A stretch of DNA of 64,000 nucleotides from Hyphomicrobiales bacterium (GCA_900466945.1 UBNV01000011.1:100245-164244); one strand, 5' to 3'; shown: positions 1 through 9,084, numbered from the stretch's first letter. Numbers and translations: made by a program. The notes: generated from the letters alone by a model not told the origin.

Positions 1-1
1 C

Positions 2-151
2 GGCCTTGCCGCAACGAACCACCACTGGACGCTGATCGAAGCCCTTGAAGCGCGCGATGAGGACGCTGCGGTCAACGCGCTTTCCAATGACATCGGGCGC
101 TCGTTCGATCTCGTGCGCGGGCGTCTCGACGCCGGCGAAGAAGCGGCGTGA
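2..151 (+). CDS. GntR-family regulator, FCD domain, C-terminal end only
   Basis: The window opens inside this gene; 49 codons and a TGA stop remain. The visible segment, with NHHWTLIEALEARDEDAA near its start, has the shape of the last helices of an FCD ligand-binding domain, where a conserved His precedes a helix of the form LIEALxxxDxxAA. FCD domains bind a small carboxylate and control the DNA-binding domain of FadR-type GntR regulators. It runs straight into the TIGR04076, aldo/keto reductase and binding-protein genes, so it probably controls them. The DNA-binding half lies outside the window. The call rests on a short tail and could be wrong in detail. Confidence 0.55.
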   Translation, partial: GLAATNHHWTLIEALEARDEDAAVNALSNDIGRSFDLVRGRLDAGEEAA

Positions 152-163
152 GGGAAGGCATCG

Positions 164-514
164 ATGAGCGGCACCGATGACACATTTGAGCTTTTTGACC
201 TGCGTGTCGAGGTGGTGATCCCGGAGGGTGGGGCCGTCTACTGCGGCGCCAAGCCAGGTGACTATTTCGAGCTGCACGGCGAAATGCTCTATCTTCCACC
301 GGGACACGGAATATCGATCTACTCCCTCGCCTCCGTCCTTCCCCTGCTTGCCGCCAAGCAGCGCCCGACCCATGCGCATGACTGGATGACGACGGATGCG
401 GACATAGCCTGTCCGGATCCCAACTGCTCCACCCGATTGCGGATCCGGCGCACCGGGCTTCGCCGTTTCAGCCATGCCGCCACGACAGCCGTGCCCCTCG
501 AAGGAAAAGAGTAA
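164..514 (+). CDS. TIGR04076 family protein
   Basis: A 116-residue protein without signal peptide or membrane segment. The pattern VxIPEGGAVYCGAKPGDYFE followed by a PPGHG turn and a helix-forming stretch resembles the small TIGR04076 family, whose role is unknown. A CPDPNC motif near residue 83 and Cys27 could bind a metal, but that is inference. The start has a GGGAAGG ribosome-binding site. It sits 12 bases after the regulator tail and ends 1 base before the reductase start, so it is translated as part of the same operon. Its job probably belongs to the catabolism served by the following reductase and binding protein. Confidence 0.7.
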   Translation: MSGTDDTFELFDLRVEVVIPEGGAVYCGAKPGDYFELHGEMLYLPPGHGISIYSLASVLPLLAAKQRPTHAHDWMTTDADIACPDPNCSTRLRIRRTGLRRFSHAATTAVPLEGKE

Positions 515-515
515 C

Positions 516-1562
516 ATGCAGCGCATCTCCATTGCCCCCGGTTACGAAATCTCCCGCGTCATCCGCGGCGGATGGCAGCTTGCCGGTGGCCATGGCGCCA
601 TTGATGAAGAGACGGCCATCGAAGACATGGTCGCCTTCGCCGATTCTGGCATCACCACCTTCGACTGCGCTGACATCTACACCGGCGTAGAAGACCTGAT
701 CGGACGCTTCCGGCTGCGCTACCGCGCCATGCAGGGCCAGGCGGCCCTCGATCGCATTCGCGTCCATACGAAGTTTGTACCCGATCTCGGCGTTCTCCCG
801 ACGATCACAAAGGCCTACGTGGAAGGCGTGATCGACACATCGCGCAAGCGGCTCGCCATGGAACGCCTGGATCTCGTCCAGTTTCACTGGTGGGACTACG
901 AAATGCCGGCCTGGTTGGAGACGCTCGGCTGGCTGAAGGAACTCCAGAAAGATGGGCGGATCGACAAGATCAGTGCAACGAATTTCGACAGCGCCCATGT
1001 GACGGCGATCCTCGACGGCGGGATCCCGCTGACCTCGCTGCAGCTGCAATATTCGCTGCTCGACCGGCGCCCGGAAAAGCGCATGGTGGAACTCGCAGCT
1101 CGCAATGACTTCGCGCTGTTCTGCTACGGTACGGTCGCCGGCGGCTTCCTCTCCGACCGCTGGCTCGGCAAGTCCGAACCGGAGCATCCGCTCGAGAACC
1201 GCTCGCTGACCAAGTACAAGCTGATCATCGATGACCTCGGTGGCTGGGATCTGTTCCAGGCCTTGCTGTCGACGCTTCGCAAGGTGGCGGACCGCCATGC
1301 AACCGACATCGCAACGATTGCCAGTGCCGCCATGCTCCGCCGGCCAGGCGTGACGGCAGTGATTGTCGGCGCGCGCAATCGGGATCACCTCGCCTCCAAT
1401 CTCGCCATCTCGAATGTGGACCTCTCAGACGCCGACTTGGCGGAGATCGAGGCTGCACTCGCTGGTGCACGCGACCTGGAAGGCGACGTCTATACGCTCG
1501 AGCGGGACCGCACCGGGCGGCACGGCAGCATCATGAAATATAATCTCAACAAAGGGGAATGA
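516..1562 (+). CDS. aldo/keto reductase
   Basis: NAD(P)-dependent oxidoreductase of the aldo/keto reductase superfamily, 348 residues, a (beta/alpha)8 barrel acting in the cytosol on a sugar or carbonyl compound. The catalytic tetrad can be read: Asp and Tyr in FDCADIY, Lys in VHTKF and His in VQFHWW; a C-terminal cofactor segment VIVGARNRDHL is present. I chose the ATG at 516, after an AAGGAAA ribosome-binding site, over an in-frame ATG 42 bases upstream that overlaps the previous gene. One base separates its stop from the binding-protein gene, so the two are coupled. Substrate unknown; the neighbouring transporter suggests it acts on an imported compound. Confidence 0.85.
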   Translation: MQRISIAPGYEISRVIRGGWQLAGGHGAIDEETAIEDMVAFADSGITTFDCADIYTGVEDLIGRFRLRYRAMQGQAALDRIRVHTKFVPDLGVLPTITKAYVEGVIDTSRKRLAMERLDLVQFHWWDYEMPAWLETLGWLKELQKDGRIDKISATNFDSAHVTAILDGGIPLTSLQLQYSLLDRRPEKRMVELAARNDFALFCYGTVAGGFLSDRWLGKSEPEHPLENRSLTKYKLIIDDLGGWDLFQALLSTLRKVADRHATDIATIASAAMLRRPGVTAVIVGARNRDHLASNLAISNVDLSDADLAEIEAALAGARDLEGDVYTLERDRTGRHGSIMKYNLNKGE

Positions 1563-1563
1563 C

Positions 1564-2847
1564 ATGAACAAGGGAAATCAGATGAAACGCCTCGTCCTCG
1601 CGTCCACCATGCTCGCGGGGTTTGCGGTCGGTGCCGCACCTGCTTTTGCGCAGGAATGCGACATCACCGTCGGCGTCGTCATGGAACTGACCGGCCCCGC
1701 CGGCGAATATGGCAAGGCCGGCGCGAAATCCGTCGAAATGGCCTTCCGTGACTTCAACGACGCAGGTGGCGTCGCCGGCTGCAAGCTGGTCATGGACACG
1801 CGTGACAGCCAGAGCCAGGGCAATGTGGCCGTCGACCAGGCCACACAGCTCGTCAACATCAAGAAGGTGCCGGTCATCATCGGCGGGATCATTTCCTCGG
1901 TCTCGATCCCGATCCTCACCTCCGTCACGGCACCGGCAGGCGTCGTTCAGGTGTCGCCGGCATCGTCGTCTCCGACGCTGACCGCACTCGGCCGCGAGGG
2001 CAAGACCAATGGTGTGTTCTTCCGCACCATTACCTCGGATGCGCTGCAGGGAACGGCGGCTGCCAAATATGCACTCGACCAGGGCATGAAGAAGATCGCC
2101 ATCATCCACGTCAACAACGACTTCGGCAACAATCTGATGCAGGAGTTTACCGCCGCCTACACCAAGCTCGGCGGAACGATCACCTCAACGACCCCCTATA
2201 ACGAGAAGCAGGCAAGCTATTCCTCCGAGGCCTCGGTCGCCATGGAAGGCGAACCGGATGCGCTATACCTCGTCTCGACACCGGTCGACGGCGCAACGAT
2301 TGCCCGCGCCTGGATTTCCGGCGGCGGCGTCCAGAAATTCCTGTTCAATGACGGAATGAATTCCAAGGACTTCATCGCCAGCGTCGGCCCACAGTATCTG
2401 AACGAGGCCTATGGCACCTCGTCCGGAACCACGCCGACGGCCTCGACCGAATACTTCAACGCAAACTACGCCGAATTCTCCGGTGGTATTGAACCGTCTG
2501 CCCCCGCGGCCGATCGATCCTACGATGCCGGTGCCATCGTCGCCCTCGCCATCGCCAAGGCTGGCAAGGCCGACAAGGACGCGATCAAGACGGCGATTTC
2601 GGACGTCACAGCACCCGGCGGCACGCCGATCTACGCCGGCAAGGCCGAATTCGAGAGGGCGCTCGGCCTGCTCAAGGACGGCAAGCCGATCAAGTACGAA
2701 GGCGTCATCGGCCCTGTGAGCTTCGACCAGTACGGCGACATCACCGGCCCCTTCCGCCTATGGAAGATTACCGACGGAGAGGTAACGACCGTAGGCCAGA
2801 TGGAATCCGAGGCAGTGGCTGAAATCAAGGCCACGCTTTCGAAGTAG
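1564..2847 (+). CDS. ABC transporter substrate-binding protein, branched-chain amino acid (HAAT) type
   Basis: Periplasmic solute-binding protein, 427 residues. The N-terminus has a basic start, a hydrophobic core and an APAFAQ cleavage site, so it is exported. The mature part (ITVGVVMELTGPAGEYGKAG, then a Leu/Ile/Val-type two-lobed fold with IIGGIISS and IIHVNNDFG) matches the Peripla_BP_6 family used by LivJ-like systems, which also take amides, aromatic acids and other ligands. No permease or ATPase gene follows in the window; the next genes are scars, so the rest of the transporter may be elsewhere or lost. A second in-frame ATG at 1582 also has a good ribosome-binding site. Confidence 0.85.
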   Translation: MNKGNQMKRLVLASTMLAGFAVGAAPAFAQECDITVGVVMELTGPAGEYGKAGAKSVEMAFRDFNDAGGVAGCKLVMDTRDSQSQGNVAVDQATQLVNIKKVPVIIGGIISSVSIPILTSVTAPAGVVQVSPASSSPTLTALGREGKTNGVFFRTITSDALQGTAAAKYALDQGMKKIAIIHVNNDFGNNLMQEFTAAYTKLGGTITSTTPYNEKQASYSSEASVAMEGEPDALYLVSTPVDGATIARAWISGGGVQKFLFNDGMNSKDFIASVGPQYLNEAYGTSSGTTPTASTEYFNANYAEFSGGIEPSAPAADRSYDAGAIVALAIAKAGKADKDAIKTAISDVTAPGGTPIYAGKAEFERALGLLKDGKPIKYEGVIGPVSFDQYGDITGPFRLWKITDGEVTTVGQMESEAVAEIKATLSK

Positions 2848-2870
2848 TAGTCGCAAACGAGACAAGAACG

Positions 2871-2892
2871 GGGCGGCTCGCAAGGGCCGCCC
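2871..2892 (+). promoter_or_regulatory. stem-loop after the binding-protein gene
   Basis: GGGCGGC and GCCGCCC form a perfect 7-bp stem with an 8-base loop, 23 bases after the stop codon. There is no T-tract, so it is a weak terminator at best. It may protect the 3' end of the binding-protein message. Confidence 0.45.
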
Positions 2893-3146
2893 AGTACTGG
2901 ACGGCTATCCAACCCAGACATCAGCAAGATCAGTCGCCGGAAATGCAAGAATCGCGTCGACTGTGTAGAAGCGGCTGTCGCGTTATATGTGATATCTGGT
3001 TGCGGGGACCTGATTGCGCGGAGACTTGTGAAACCGGTTGGTTTGCAAGAAGCGCCTCACTTTCTGCCCCTTAAATGCTGTCATTCATTGAGCACGCTAG
3101 CGACAATCCTAGCTTGAGAACTCCCGATCACGAGACAATGATCCAC

Positions 3147-3220
3147 CTAACCGGCAGCCGGATGCTTGGCGCTCCATAGTCGTTCCGGTGAAACGTTTTC
3201 GTAGCCCAGACGATCAAAGT
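3147..3220 (-). pseudogene. remnant of a VOC (glyoxalase-fold) gene, C-terminal tail only
   Basis: On the minus strand this stretch reads HFDRLGYENVSPERLWSAK and then a few residues to a TAG stop. The intact VOC protein encoded at 27167-27676 ends FDRLGYENGSSERLWSAR. The two DNA segments also align base for base, about four bases in five identical by hand over some 54 positions. Only the last 24 codons survive; the rest is replaced at about 3220 by the tail of an SDR gene on the other strand. This is a scar of a related locus. Confidence 0.75.
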
Positions 3221-3391
3221 GAGCTTGCAAACACCATCACCGACCCGGTCGCGGCTGAAGCGATGAAGTCCTATCGGGCCATTGCGCTCACTCCCGATGC
3301 CATCGGCCGCGCCGTACGCTTTGCAATCGAACAGCCCGAAGATGTCGACGTGAACGAAATAGTGGTCCGGCCAACCCGGACACCATTTTGA
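3221..3391 (+). pseudogene. remnant of a short-chain dehydrogenase gene, C-terminal tail only
   Basis: The reading frame ELANTITDPVAAEAMKSYR, then IALTPDAIGRAVRFAIEQP and DVDVNEIVVRPT, is the typical last 55 or so residues of classical SDR oxidoreductases of the YdfG-like group. The Rossmann fold and the Ser-Tyr-Lys active site that should precede it are missing, so no enzyme can be made. The homology begins where the VOC tail on the opposite strand stops, which places a recombination or deletion junction near 3220. Confidence 0.7.
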
Positions 3392-3437
3392 TCAGCTGCA
3401 TAAGGCACTGCAAATTCAATCCAGAGGAGGTTACGTC

Positions 3438-3800
3438 ATGAGGAATTCCCTCCCGGTTATCGTCCCCGTGATCCTTGCCGCGGCTATCGCTTCCGGCGCG
3501 CCGGCCCATAACGCAAAAGCAGAGAAAAAAATGCCCCCCCAATCAACCAGCCATCACCAACCACAGAACCACGCCTATGTCGGCATGTGGGTAACGGATG
3601 ATGGTCGCATCCGCCACGAGCTCCTACCAAATGGCCGCTACGACGAAGCCCGCGGCAGCCGCCAAAGTGCTTACCAAGGCCATTATGTCGTAACCGGCAA
3701 CCAGATCGATTACTGGGACGATACCGGATTCACGGCGGATGGCGTTTTCGTGGATGAGAACACGCTTCACCACGCTGGAATGATCCTGCGGCGACAATGA
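3438..3800 (+). CDS. secreted Atu4866-domain protein
   Basis: 120 residues with a cleavable signal peptide (hydrophobic core around residues 5-22, SGAPAHNAKA near the site). The mature domain has YVGMWVTDDGRIRHELLPNG, YDEARGSR and IDYWDDTGFTADG, the signature of the Atu4866 family, a small beta-barrel-like domain named after an Agrobacterium protein of unknown function. An AGAGGAGG ribosome-binding site precedes the ATG. It is followed by another exported protein and two hydrolases on the same strand, so a shared envelope or stress role is possible but unproven. Confidence 0.85.
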   Translation: MRNSLPVIVPVILAAAIASGAPAHNAKAEKKMPPQSTSHHQPQNHAYVGMWVTDDGRIRHELLPNGRYDEARGSRQSAYQGHYVVTGNQIDYWDDTGFTADGVFVDENTLHHAGMILRRQ

Positions 3801-3908
3801 TCTCAAAGATCCGCGAGAAGAGCGCATTAGACGCTGTTCTCACGATGCCGCCCTGACAGAACACTCAACCCTGCAAACCATATCAAATGAACTGACAGGA
3901 GAACTGAA

Positions 3909-4412
3909 ATGCGTGACGTAATCCGTTTTTCCCTTGCAGCATTTGGAGCCTTGACGGTCTTTGCGACTGCGTATCCAGCCCTTGCCGACACAGTCGAGGA
4001 ACGTCGCGCTGTAGGAGCGGCCGTCGTAAGCAAGCTCAACAACGGCGTGCCGCAAAACAACTTGGAAAACATCAGGAGAGAGTTTCCATTTCTAGCGGAG
4101 GCGACCGAGGCCTATGCGCTGGGTGATGTATGGTCGCGGCCAGGTCTCGACGACCGTACGAGACAGCTGGCAGCGGTGGCCACGTGCGCCGCCATGGGCT
4201 TGACTGACTTGATGACAGTGCACGCTCGCTACGCGTTAAACATTGGCGTGACTGAGGATGAGTTGAAGGAGATCGTCTACATGATCACCGTGCCCGCGGG
4301 CTTTCCGAGAGCGATTATCGCGTCGCAGGCACTATCAAAGCTTTTCGCCGAACGAGCGCCTGCTACTTGCAGTGCTGCCACATGCGATAGCGGAACGACG
4401 ACAACGCCTTAA
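3909..4412 (+). CDS. exported carboxymuconolactone decarboxylase family protein
   Basis: 167 residues. An N-terminal signal peptide (residues about 1-26, ending YPALA) is followed by a CMD/AhpD-like helical domain: WSRPGLDDRTRQLAAVAT, then HARYALNIGVTEDELKEI and AGFPRAIIAS. Cytosolic CMD enzymes decarboxylate muconolactones or act as AhpD peroxidases with a CxxC pair. Here the CxxC is absent and only a single Cys lies in the corresponding helix, so a redox role is unlikely. The signal peptide is uncommon but known for this family. AGGAGA lies upstream of the start. Confidence 0.8.
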   Translation: MRDVIRFSLAAFGALTVFATAYPALADTVEERRAVGAAVVSKLNNGVPQNNLENIRREFPFLAEATEAYALGDVWSRPGLDDRTRQLAAVATCAAMGLTDLMTVHARYALNIGVTEDELKEIVYMITVPAGFPRAIIASQALSKLFAERAPATCSAATCDSGTTTTP

Positions 4413-4487
4413 ATCGCCGTTGCACCTTTGAAATGCCACGTGAGGTCGTCAACAACTGCGGGGGCGTTCATTACCAAGAGGGAGCAA

Positions 4488-5426
4488 ATGATATCTGCAA
4501 TGATCGAGGAAAGAATTGCCCTTAGCACCCAAGCACAGGTGACCGAGGTTGAAGCGCCGGGCCCCTGTGGCCCACTGAGCGGAACGATGGTTCATCCAAC
4601 GAATGATGCACCGACCGTGCTGATGATACCTGGCTCTGGCCCGACAGATCGGGACGGCAACAATCCGCAAGGGGTTCGCGCGGCACCCTACCGATTGCTG
4701 GCCGAAGGCCTAGCTGGACACGGAATTGGCAGCGTCCGTATCGACAAGCGAGGTATGTTCGGCAGTCAGGCTGCCGTTGACGATCCAAACGGAGTGACAA
4801 TCGACGACTATGTTCGAGATGCGAGTGCCTGGATCGAAGTAATCCGTTCTCGAACCGGAGCTGAGCGCGTCTGGCTGCTTGGGCATAGCGAGGGCGGCTT
4901 GGTGGCATTGGCAGCCGCTGCGGTACTGGAGAACGTCGCCGGCTTAATCCTTGTTGCAACGCCAGGCAGACCTCTCGGAGACATCCTCAAGGAACAGCTG
5001 CGCGCCAATCAAGCCACCGCGCCGCTGATAGCTTCGGCTGATTATTTGATCGATGAGTTATCGGCGGGGCGGCGCATCAATGAGGCGAAGATTCCGCCAG
5101 AACTTGCTCCACTTTTCAGTGCCAAAGTGCAAGGATTTCTGATCAGTGTATTCTCGCTAGACCCTGCGGACTTGGCGCGCAAGATCGACAAGCCAATCCT
5201 TATTGTCCAAGGTCAAAGTGACATTCAGGTACCCATTGCGGATGCCGAGCGACTGAAGGATGCCGCGCCAAGTTCTACATTGGTCATGCTTGCGGATACC
5301 AATCATGTCCTGAAGCGGGTCACCTCAGTTGACCGAAATGCCAACATCGCGACCTATCTAGATGATAATTTGCCGTTGGTGCCGGAAGTGGTGGAGACCA
5401 TACGCGCCTTCATAAAAACTCACTGA
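4488..5426 (+). CDS. alpha/beta hydrolase (serine esterase/peptidase-like)
   Basis: 312 residues from the ATG at 4488, chosen because AGGGAG lies just upstream; an in-frame ATG at 4428 has no such site. The fold is readable: oxyanion region MIPGSGPTDRDGN, nucleophile elbow GHSEGG, acid in QGQSDIQV and His in DTNHVLK. No signal peptide. Family members cleave esters or small amides; the substrate cannot be told from sequence. It follows the CMD-like gene by 75 bases on the same strand and may be cotranscribed. Confidence 0.85.
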   Translation: MISAMIEERIALSTQAQVTEVEAPGPCGPLSGTMVHPTNDAPTVLMIPGSGPTDRDGNNPQGVRAAPYRLLAEGLAGHGIGSVRIDKRGMFGSQAAVDDPNGVTIDDYVRDASAWIEVIRSRTGAERVWLLGHSEGGLVALAAAAVLENVAGLILVATPGRPLGDILKEQLRANQATAPLIASADYLIDELSAGRRINEAKIPPELAPLFSAKVQGFLISVFSLDPADLARKIDKPILIVQGQSDIQVPIADAERLKDAAPSSTLVMLADTNHVLKRVTSVDRNANIATYLDDNLPLVPEVVETIRAFIKTH

Positions 5427-5690
5427 GAGTGAAGCCATAGATCCTAGACGGCCAAACGGTTGCCAACCACAGACACTATCCTGCCAATAGCAGTTGCCGG
5501 CTATTCCCTCCGCATCGCCACGCACCTTGGCCAAGCCACCTGCGCCGCTCACGATATAGTTCCGGGCAAGTGGCGCGTCGGACGTTGTATTCATCCACCG
5601 TCAATCTGGAAAACACGCTAGGTGGCCCAAGTTTGGCCCGACGCTGCTGGCAGGACATGCAACTGACAAACAGTACCATCTGGAACCATC

Positions 5691-6698
5691 ATGGCGCATT
5701 GCAAAACCGACTTTGAGTTCAACTCGGTGAAGATTGACCAGCGTCGCGTGCCAGTCCCAAGCTCAATCAGTGGGGAGGCACGGCAACGGCTTCACAACGC
5801 CGTTCGAGATGACGGGGTGCCGATTAACGCCGTGTACCCAATGCCTCCCGCAGACGACTATGAAGCATGGCGTAAACTCAAGGCAGCCGTGGATGCGAAC
5901 TACGCAGGCGCAGTTTCCCAACAAGACTTTGCAAAAGATGTCGAAACCACCACGGAGTCCATCGGCTCTGCTGCCGTGTATCTGGCCAGACCACTCCATC
6001 TCGAGCGAGCGGATTGCGTCTACATCGACTTGCATGGTGGAGCGCTAGTCTTTGGAGGCGGTGAAGCATGCCGAGAGGGCGCGCGCGTGGCTGCGCTCCG
6101 ACATGGGATACAGTGTTACGGTGTGGACTACAGAATGCCTCCTGACTTCCCCTATCCGGCCGCTCTTGATGACTGCATGTGCGTCTACAAACATGCAGTG
6201 GACACGTTCGGCGCCGACCGCGTTGTCATCGGTGGACGATCTGCGGGTGGCAATCTGGCGCTGGCAACGGTGCTGCGTGCACAGGATGAAGAGCTGGACT
6301 TACCCGGTGCGATTGTGTTGCTTTCCCCTGAAATCGACCTGACGGAGTCAGGTGACAGCTTTCAGACCAACAGGACGTTGGACGTCAATCTTCCAAACTC
6401 GTTGATGCCGGCAAATCTGCTCTATGCCAACGGGGCCGATCTGAGCCATCCCTATATCTCTCCTCTCTTCGGACAGTTCAAGAAAGACTTCCCGCCGACA
6501 TTCATTCAGAGCGGGACACGCGACTTGCTTTTGTCGAACGCAGTACGGTTGCACCGGGCGCTCCGCCAGGCAGGCGCCACGGCAGAACTGCATGTCTTCG
6601 AGGCCATGCCGCATGGCGGCTTTGGCGCCGCGCCAGAAGACGAAGAGCTTGCTCGAGAGATGATGCGGTTTGTCCGAGAATGTCTGTCATCGGGTTGA
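5691..6698 (+). CDS. alpha/beta hydrolase, hormone-sensitive-lipase family
   Basis: 335-residue cytosolic esterase. The HSL-family oxyanion motif appears as LHGGALVFGGGE, the nucleophile as GGRSAGGN, the acid in SGTRDLLL and the His in MPHGGFG, in the right order and spacing. Members hydrolyse short-chain esters and lactones. It is the second serine hydrolase in a row, but the 264-base gap and the lack of a strong ribosome-binding site make separate expression possible. The gap itself shows no gene I can support. Confidence 0.85.
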   Translation: MAHCKTDFEFNSVKIDQRRVPVPSSISGEARQRLHNAVRDDGVPINAVYPMPPADDYEAWRKLKAAVDANYAGAVSQQDFAKDVETTTESIGSAAVYLARPLHLERADCVYIDLHGGALVFGGGEACREGARVAALRHGIQCYGVDYRMPPDFPYPAALDDCMCVYKHAVDTFGADRVVIGGRSAGGNLALATVLRAQDEELDLPGAIVLLSPEIDLTESGDSFQTNRTLDVNLPNSLMPANLLYANGADLSHPYISPLFGQFKKDFPPTFIQSGTRDLLLSNAVRLHRALRQAGATAELHVFEAMPHGGFGAAPEDEELAREMMRFVRECLSSG

Positions 6699-6861
6699 GC
6701 CAGAGGCTGACACAGGCAACTAAGTGGTATTCATCCCTTAGACGCCACTCATCCGCTCAACCTGCGCGCGCTCGACGGACACCAGAGAACAGCCCTGAAA
6801 CTCTATGGGGCGGGCCTTGTTTAGTGGGCGCAGCACAAAGGAAGTTTACGGAGGATGTTTC

Positions 6862-7536
6862 ATGAGAGTACTCCTGGTTGAAGACGAGGTTCGGCTTGCA
6901 GACACTTTGTCATTCGTCTTGCGCAAGGAGCGCTTTATCGTTGATCAGGTAGGCGGCGTGGCCGAGGCACGGGACGCGGCAGCAATGGCTGTGTTTGATC
7001 TCGTTCTCCTCGACAGGACATTGCCGGACGGCGAAGGCCTGGCCCTCGTGCCTGATCTGCGCCTCCGCAATCCCGGAATTCATATCATCGTCCTCAGCGC
7101 GCGGGGTGCCGTCGAAGACCGTGTGGCGGGGCTTGACGAGGGCGCCGATGACTATCTGGTGAAGCCTTTCTCCATAGATGAAATGCTTGCCCGCATAAGG
7201 GCGGTTCGTCGCCGCCCAGCTGAGTTGCAAGGCGAGGAGATCAGGGCTGGCTTCGTTGTTTTCGACTTGGCCAATGAGGAGGTCAAAGTGAAGGGCGCAC
7301 GCATCGATCTTCCGCGCCGCGAACTGCGGGTGCTGGCAACTCTTATAAAGCGCCGCGGCAGGACGGTGCTGCGTGAGTCTCTGGAACAGGCTGTCTTTGC
7401 CTTTGATGACGAAATTCAGTCGAACACTTTGGACTCGCACATATCGCGGCTGCGTCGACGACTGCGAGGTTCGGACGCAGGTATTGAAATCCACGCGATC
7501 AGAGGGGTCGGATATCTGCTCCGTGAGAAAGCGTGA
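6862..7536 (+). CDS. OmpR-family response regulator
   Basis: 224 residues. Receiver domain with the acidic pair at Glu7-Asp8, phosphoacceptor Asp51 in LVLLDRTLPDG and Lys in VKPFS, then a C-terminal winged helix ending HAIRGVGYLLR. I use the ATG at 6862, preceded by ACGGAGGA, not the in-frame upstream ATG at 6805. The stop overlaps the GTG start of the kinase gene, so the pair is translationally coupled. Targets are not shown by the sequence; the lipoprotein and peptidase genes that face it are candidates only by position. Confidence 0.92.
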   Translation: MRVLLVEDEVRLADTLSFVLRKERFIVDQVGGVAEARDAAAMAVFDLVLLDRTLPDGEGLALVPDLRLRNPGIHIIVLSARGAVEDRVAGLDEGADDYLVKPFSIDEMLARIRAVRRRPAELQGEEIRAGFVVFDLANEEVKVKGARIDLPRRELRVLATLIKRRGRTVLRESLEQAVFAFDDEIQSNTLDSHISRLRRRLRGSDAGIEIHAIRGVGYLLREKA

Positions 7537-8849
7537 AGAAGCCGAGGTCACTCAAGCGAGCACTGATTGTCTACCCGCTGGTGTTTCACTTTGCGACCCT
7601 GATTGTCGCCTTTGCAGTTCTGGTCTCCATTGCACTCCGGATCGACAGTGGCGGCCCGTATACCGATGAGCAGATCACGTCGGTGATCGCCCGCGCCATA
7701 GAGCGAGACAACACCGGCCGGCTCAATGTGAAGATGACGCCCGAGCTTGAGCAGATGCGCACTGAAACGCCTACTCTTTGGTTCGTGGCGGAAGACAGCC
7801 AACACCAAAGCGTGACGTTTGGAGAGATCCCACCGTTCTATCAATCGTTTGTCGGTCGGCTGAGTGGTCTCTCTTATGCTCATATGCGGGACCGTACTCC
7901 TCCATACGAGCTGGCGGCTGTGGTTCGCAGGGAACAGACCGATATTGGCGAGCTTACAATCCTCGGCCATGGGGCACTGTCAGAACTCAGCTTTATTGTG
8001 TTGATGGCTACCAACACCATCGCAATTCCCATTTTCCTGATGCTGGCTCTCACATCGCTGATTGTAACGCCTTGGATAGTGAAGCATTCACTCGGCGGTA
8101 TGTTTCGGGTGGCGCGTGAAGCTGAGAAAATTGATGTCAGCAGCCGGGGTCGCCGACTGAACACTCATGATGTCCCCCGGGAAATCTTGCCCCTGATCAC
8201 TGCTGTTAACCGAGCGCTCACGCGGCTCGACGATGGATATGAGCGTCAGCGGCGCTTCATCGCTTCGGCAGCGCATGAACTGCGCACACCCCTTGCGATC
8301 CTGCGAAGTAAGATCGAGAGCTCAGAATCCCGCCCGGTTCTGGAACTGAGTGAGGACGTGTACCGCTTGGCAACCCTGACCGAGCAGCTTCTCGACCTTG
8401 AGCGACTAAACAACGAAACGCACTTTGAATTGCTCGACCTCCCATCCCTCGTCCGACAGGTAGCCGCAGAACTGGCGCCCATCGTCATCTTCAAGGGCGG
8501 CTCGCTCGAGGTGCAGGTGCTACAAGGTGGAGTGTGTTATGGAGATTCCGCCGCACTTGAGCGGGTGGTCACGAACCTTATTCAAAATGCGATGGAGCAT
8601 GGAGGGCAATCGGTTGTCGTGCGAGTCAACAAGCATGCATTCGAGGTCGAAGATGACGGCCCCGGCATCCCCCCTGAGGAGCGCGAGCGTGTTTTTGAGC
8701 CATTTCACCGACTGCGTCCACGCCAGACGGGAACCGGACTTGGTCTGAACCTCGTGAAAGAGGTCATAGCTAGACACCATGGCCAGATAGATATCTTCGA
8801 AGGCGCGAGCGGCGGAGCCCTGATCCGCGTTGAGCTCCCTGGAGCATAA
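7533..8849 (+). CDS. sensor histidine kinase
   Basis: 438 residues starting at GTG, which overlaps the TGA of the response regulator. Two membrane segments (about residues 11-33 and 152-180) flank a periplasmic sensor of roughly 120 residues, followed by a HAMP linker, a HisKA dimerisation helix with His248 in SAAHELRTP, and an ATPase domain with NLIQNAMEHGG, DDGPGIP and GTGLGLNLV. It should autophosphorylate and drive the regulator at 6862. The sensor region has no domain I recognise, so the signal is unknown. Confidence 0.92.
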   Translation: MKKPRSLKRALIVYPLVFHFATLIVAFAVLVSIALRIDSGGPYTDEQITSVIARAIERDNTGRLNVKMTPELEQMRTETPTLWFVAEDSQHQSVTFGEIPPFYQSFVGRLSGLSYAHMRDRTPPYELAAVVRREQTDIGELTILGHGALSELSFIVLMATNTIAIPIFLMLALTSLIVTPWIVKHSLGGMFRVAREAEKIDVSSRGRRLNTHDVPREILPLITAVNRALTRLDDGYERQRRFIASAAHELRTPLAILRSKIESSESRPVLELSEDVYRLATLTEQLLDLERLNNETHFELLDLPSLVRQVAAELAPIVIFKGGSLEVQVLQGGVCYGDSAALERVVTNLIQNAMEHGGQSVVVRVNKHAFEVEDDGPGIPPEERERVFEPFHRLRPRQTGTGLGLNLVKEVIARHHGQIDIFEGASGGALIRVELPGA

Positions 8850-9029
8850 ACAATCACGCAGCCCGGTGGTTACATGGCAGCAACTCTATGCGTTGGACCC
8901 AATATCACCGAACTCATTCCAACAACCGCGGAAGGTCCATGCCTGTTGAGAGCATTCACAATCAGGCGGCGAAACAAGATCCGTAGTGGATCCACAAAAT
9001 TGCGGTGGATGGTAGCCCATGCGTGGGAA

Positions 9030-9078
9030 ACGAGATCACCATGCGGCTTGGAACGACATTGCTCGCCGGTGATCTCGT
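9030..9078. terminator. inverted repeat between convergent genes, possible bidirectional terminator
   Basis: ACGAGATCACC at 9030-9040 and GGTGATCTCGT at 9068-9078 are perfect 11-base complements with a 27-base loop. They lie between the end of the kinase gene and the end of the convergent lipoprotein gene. The long loop and short T-runs make terminator function uncertain. Confidence 0.4.
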
Positions 9079-9084
9079 CTTAAG

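Noticed and set aside
468..1388. A 306-codon open frame on the minus strand opposite the aldo/keto reductase
   Set aside because: It is antisense to a clear enzyme gene with its catalytic tetrad, has no family match and has the composition expected of a GC-rich shadow frame.
8874..9083. A 69-codon plus-strand frame after the histidine kinase
   Set aside because: Weak start, no recognisable domain, and it runs into the inverted repeat at 9030-9078.
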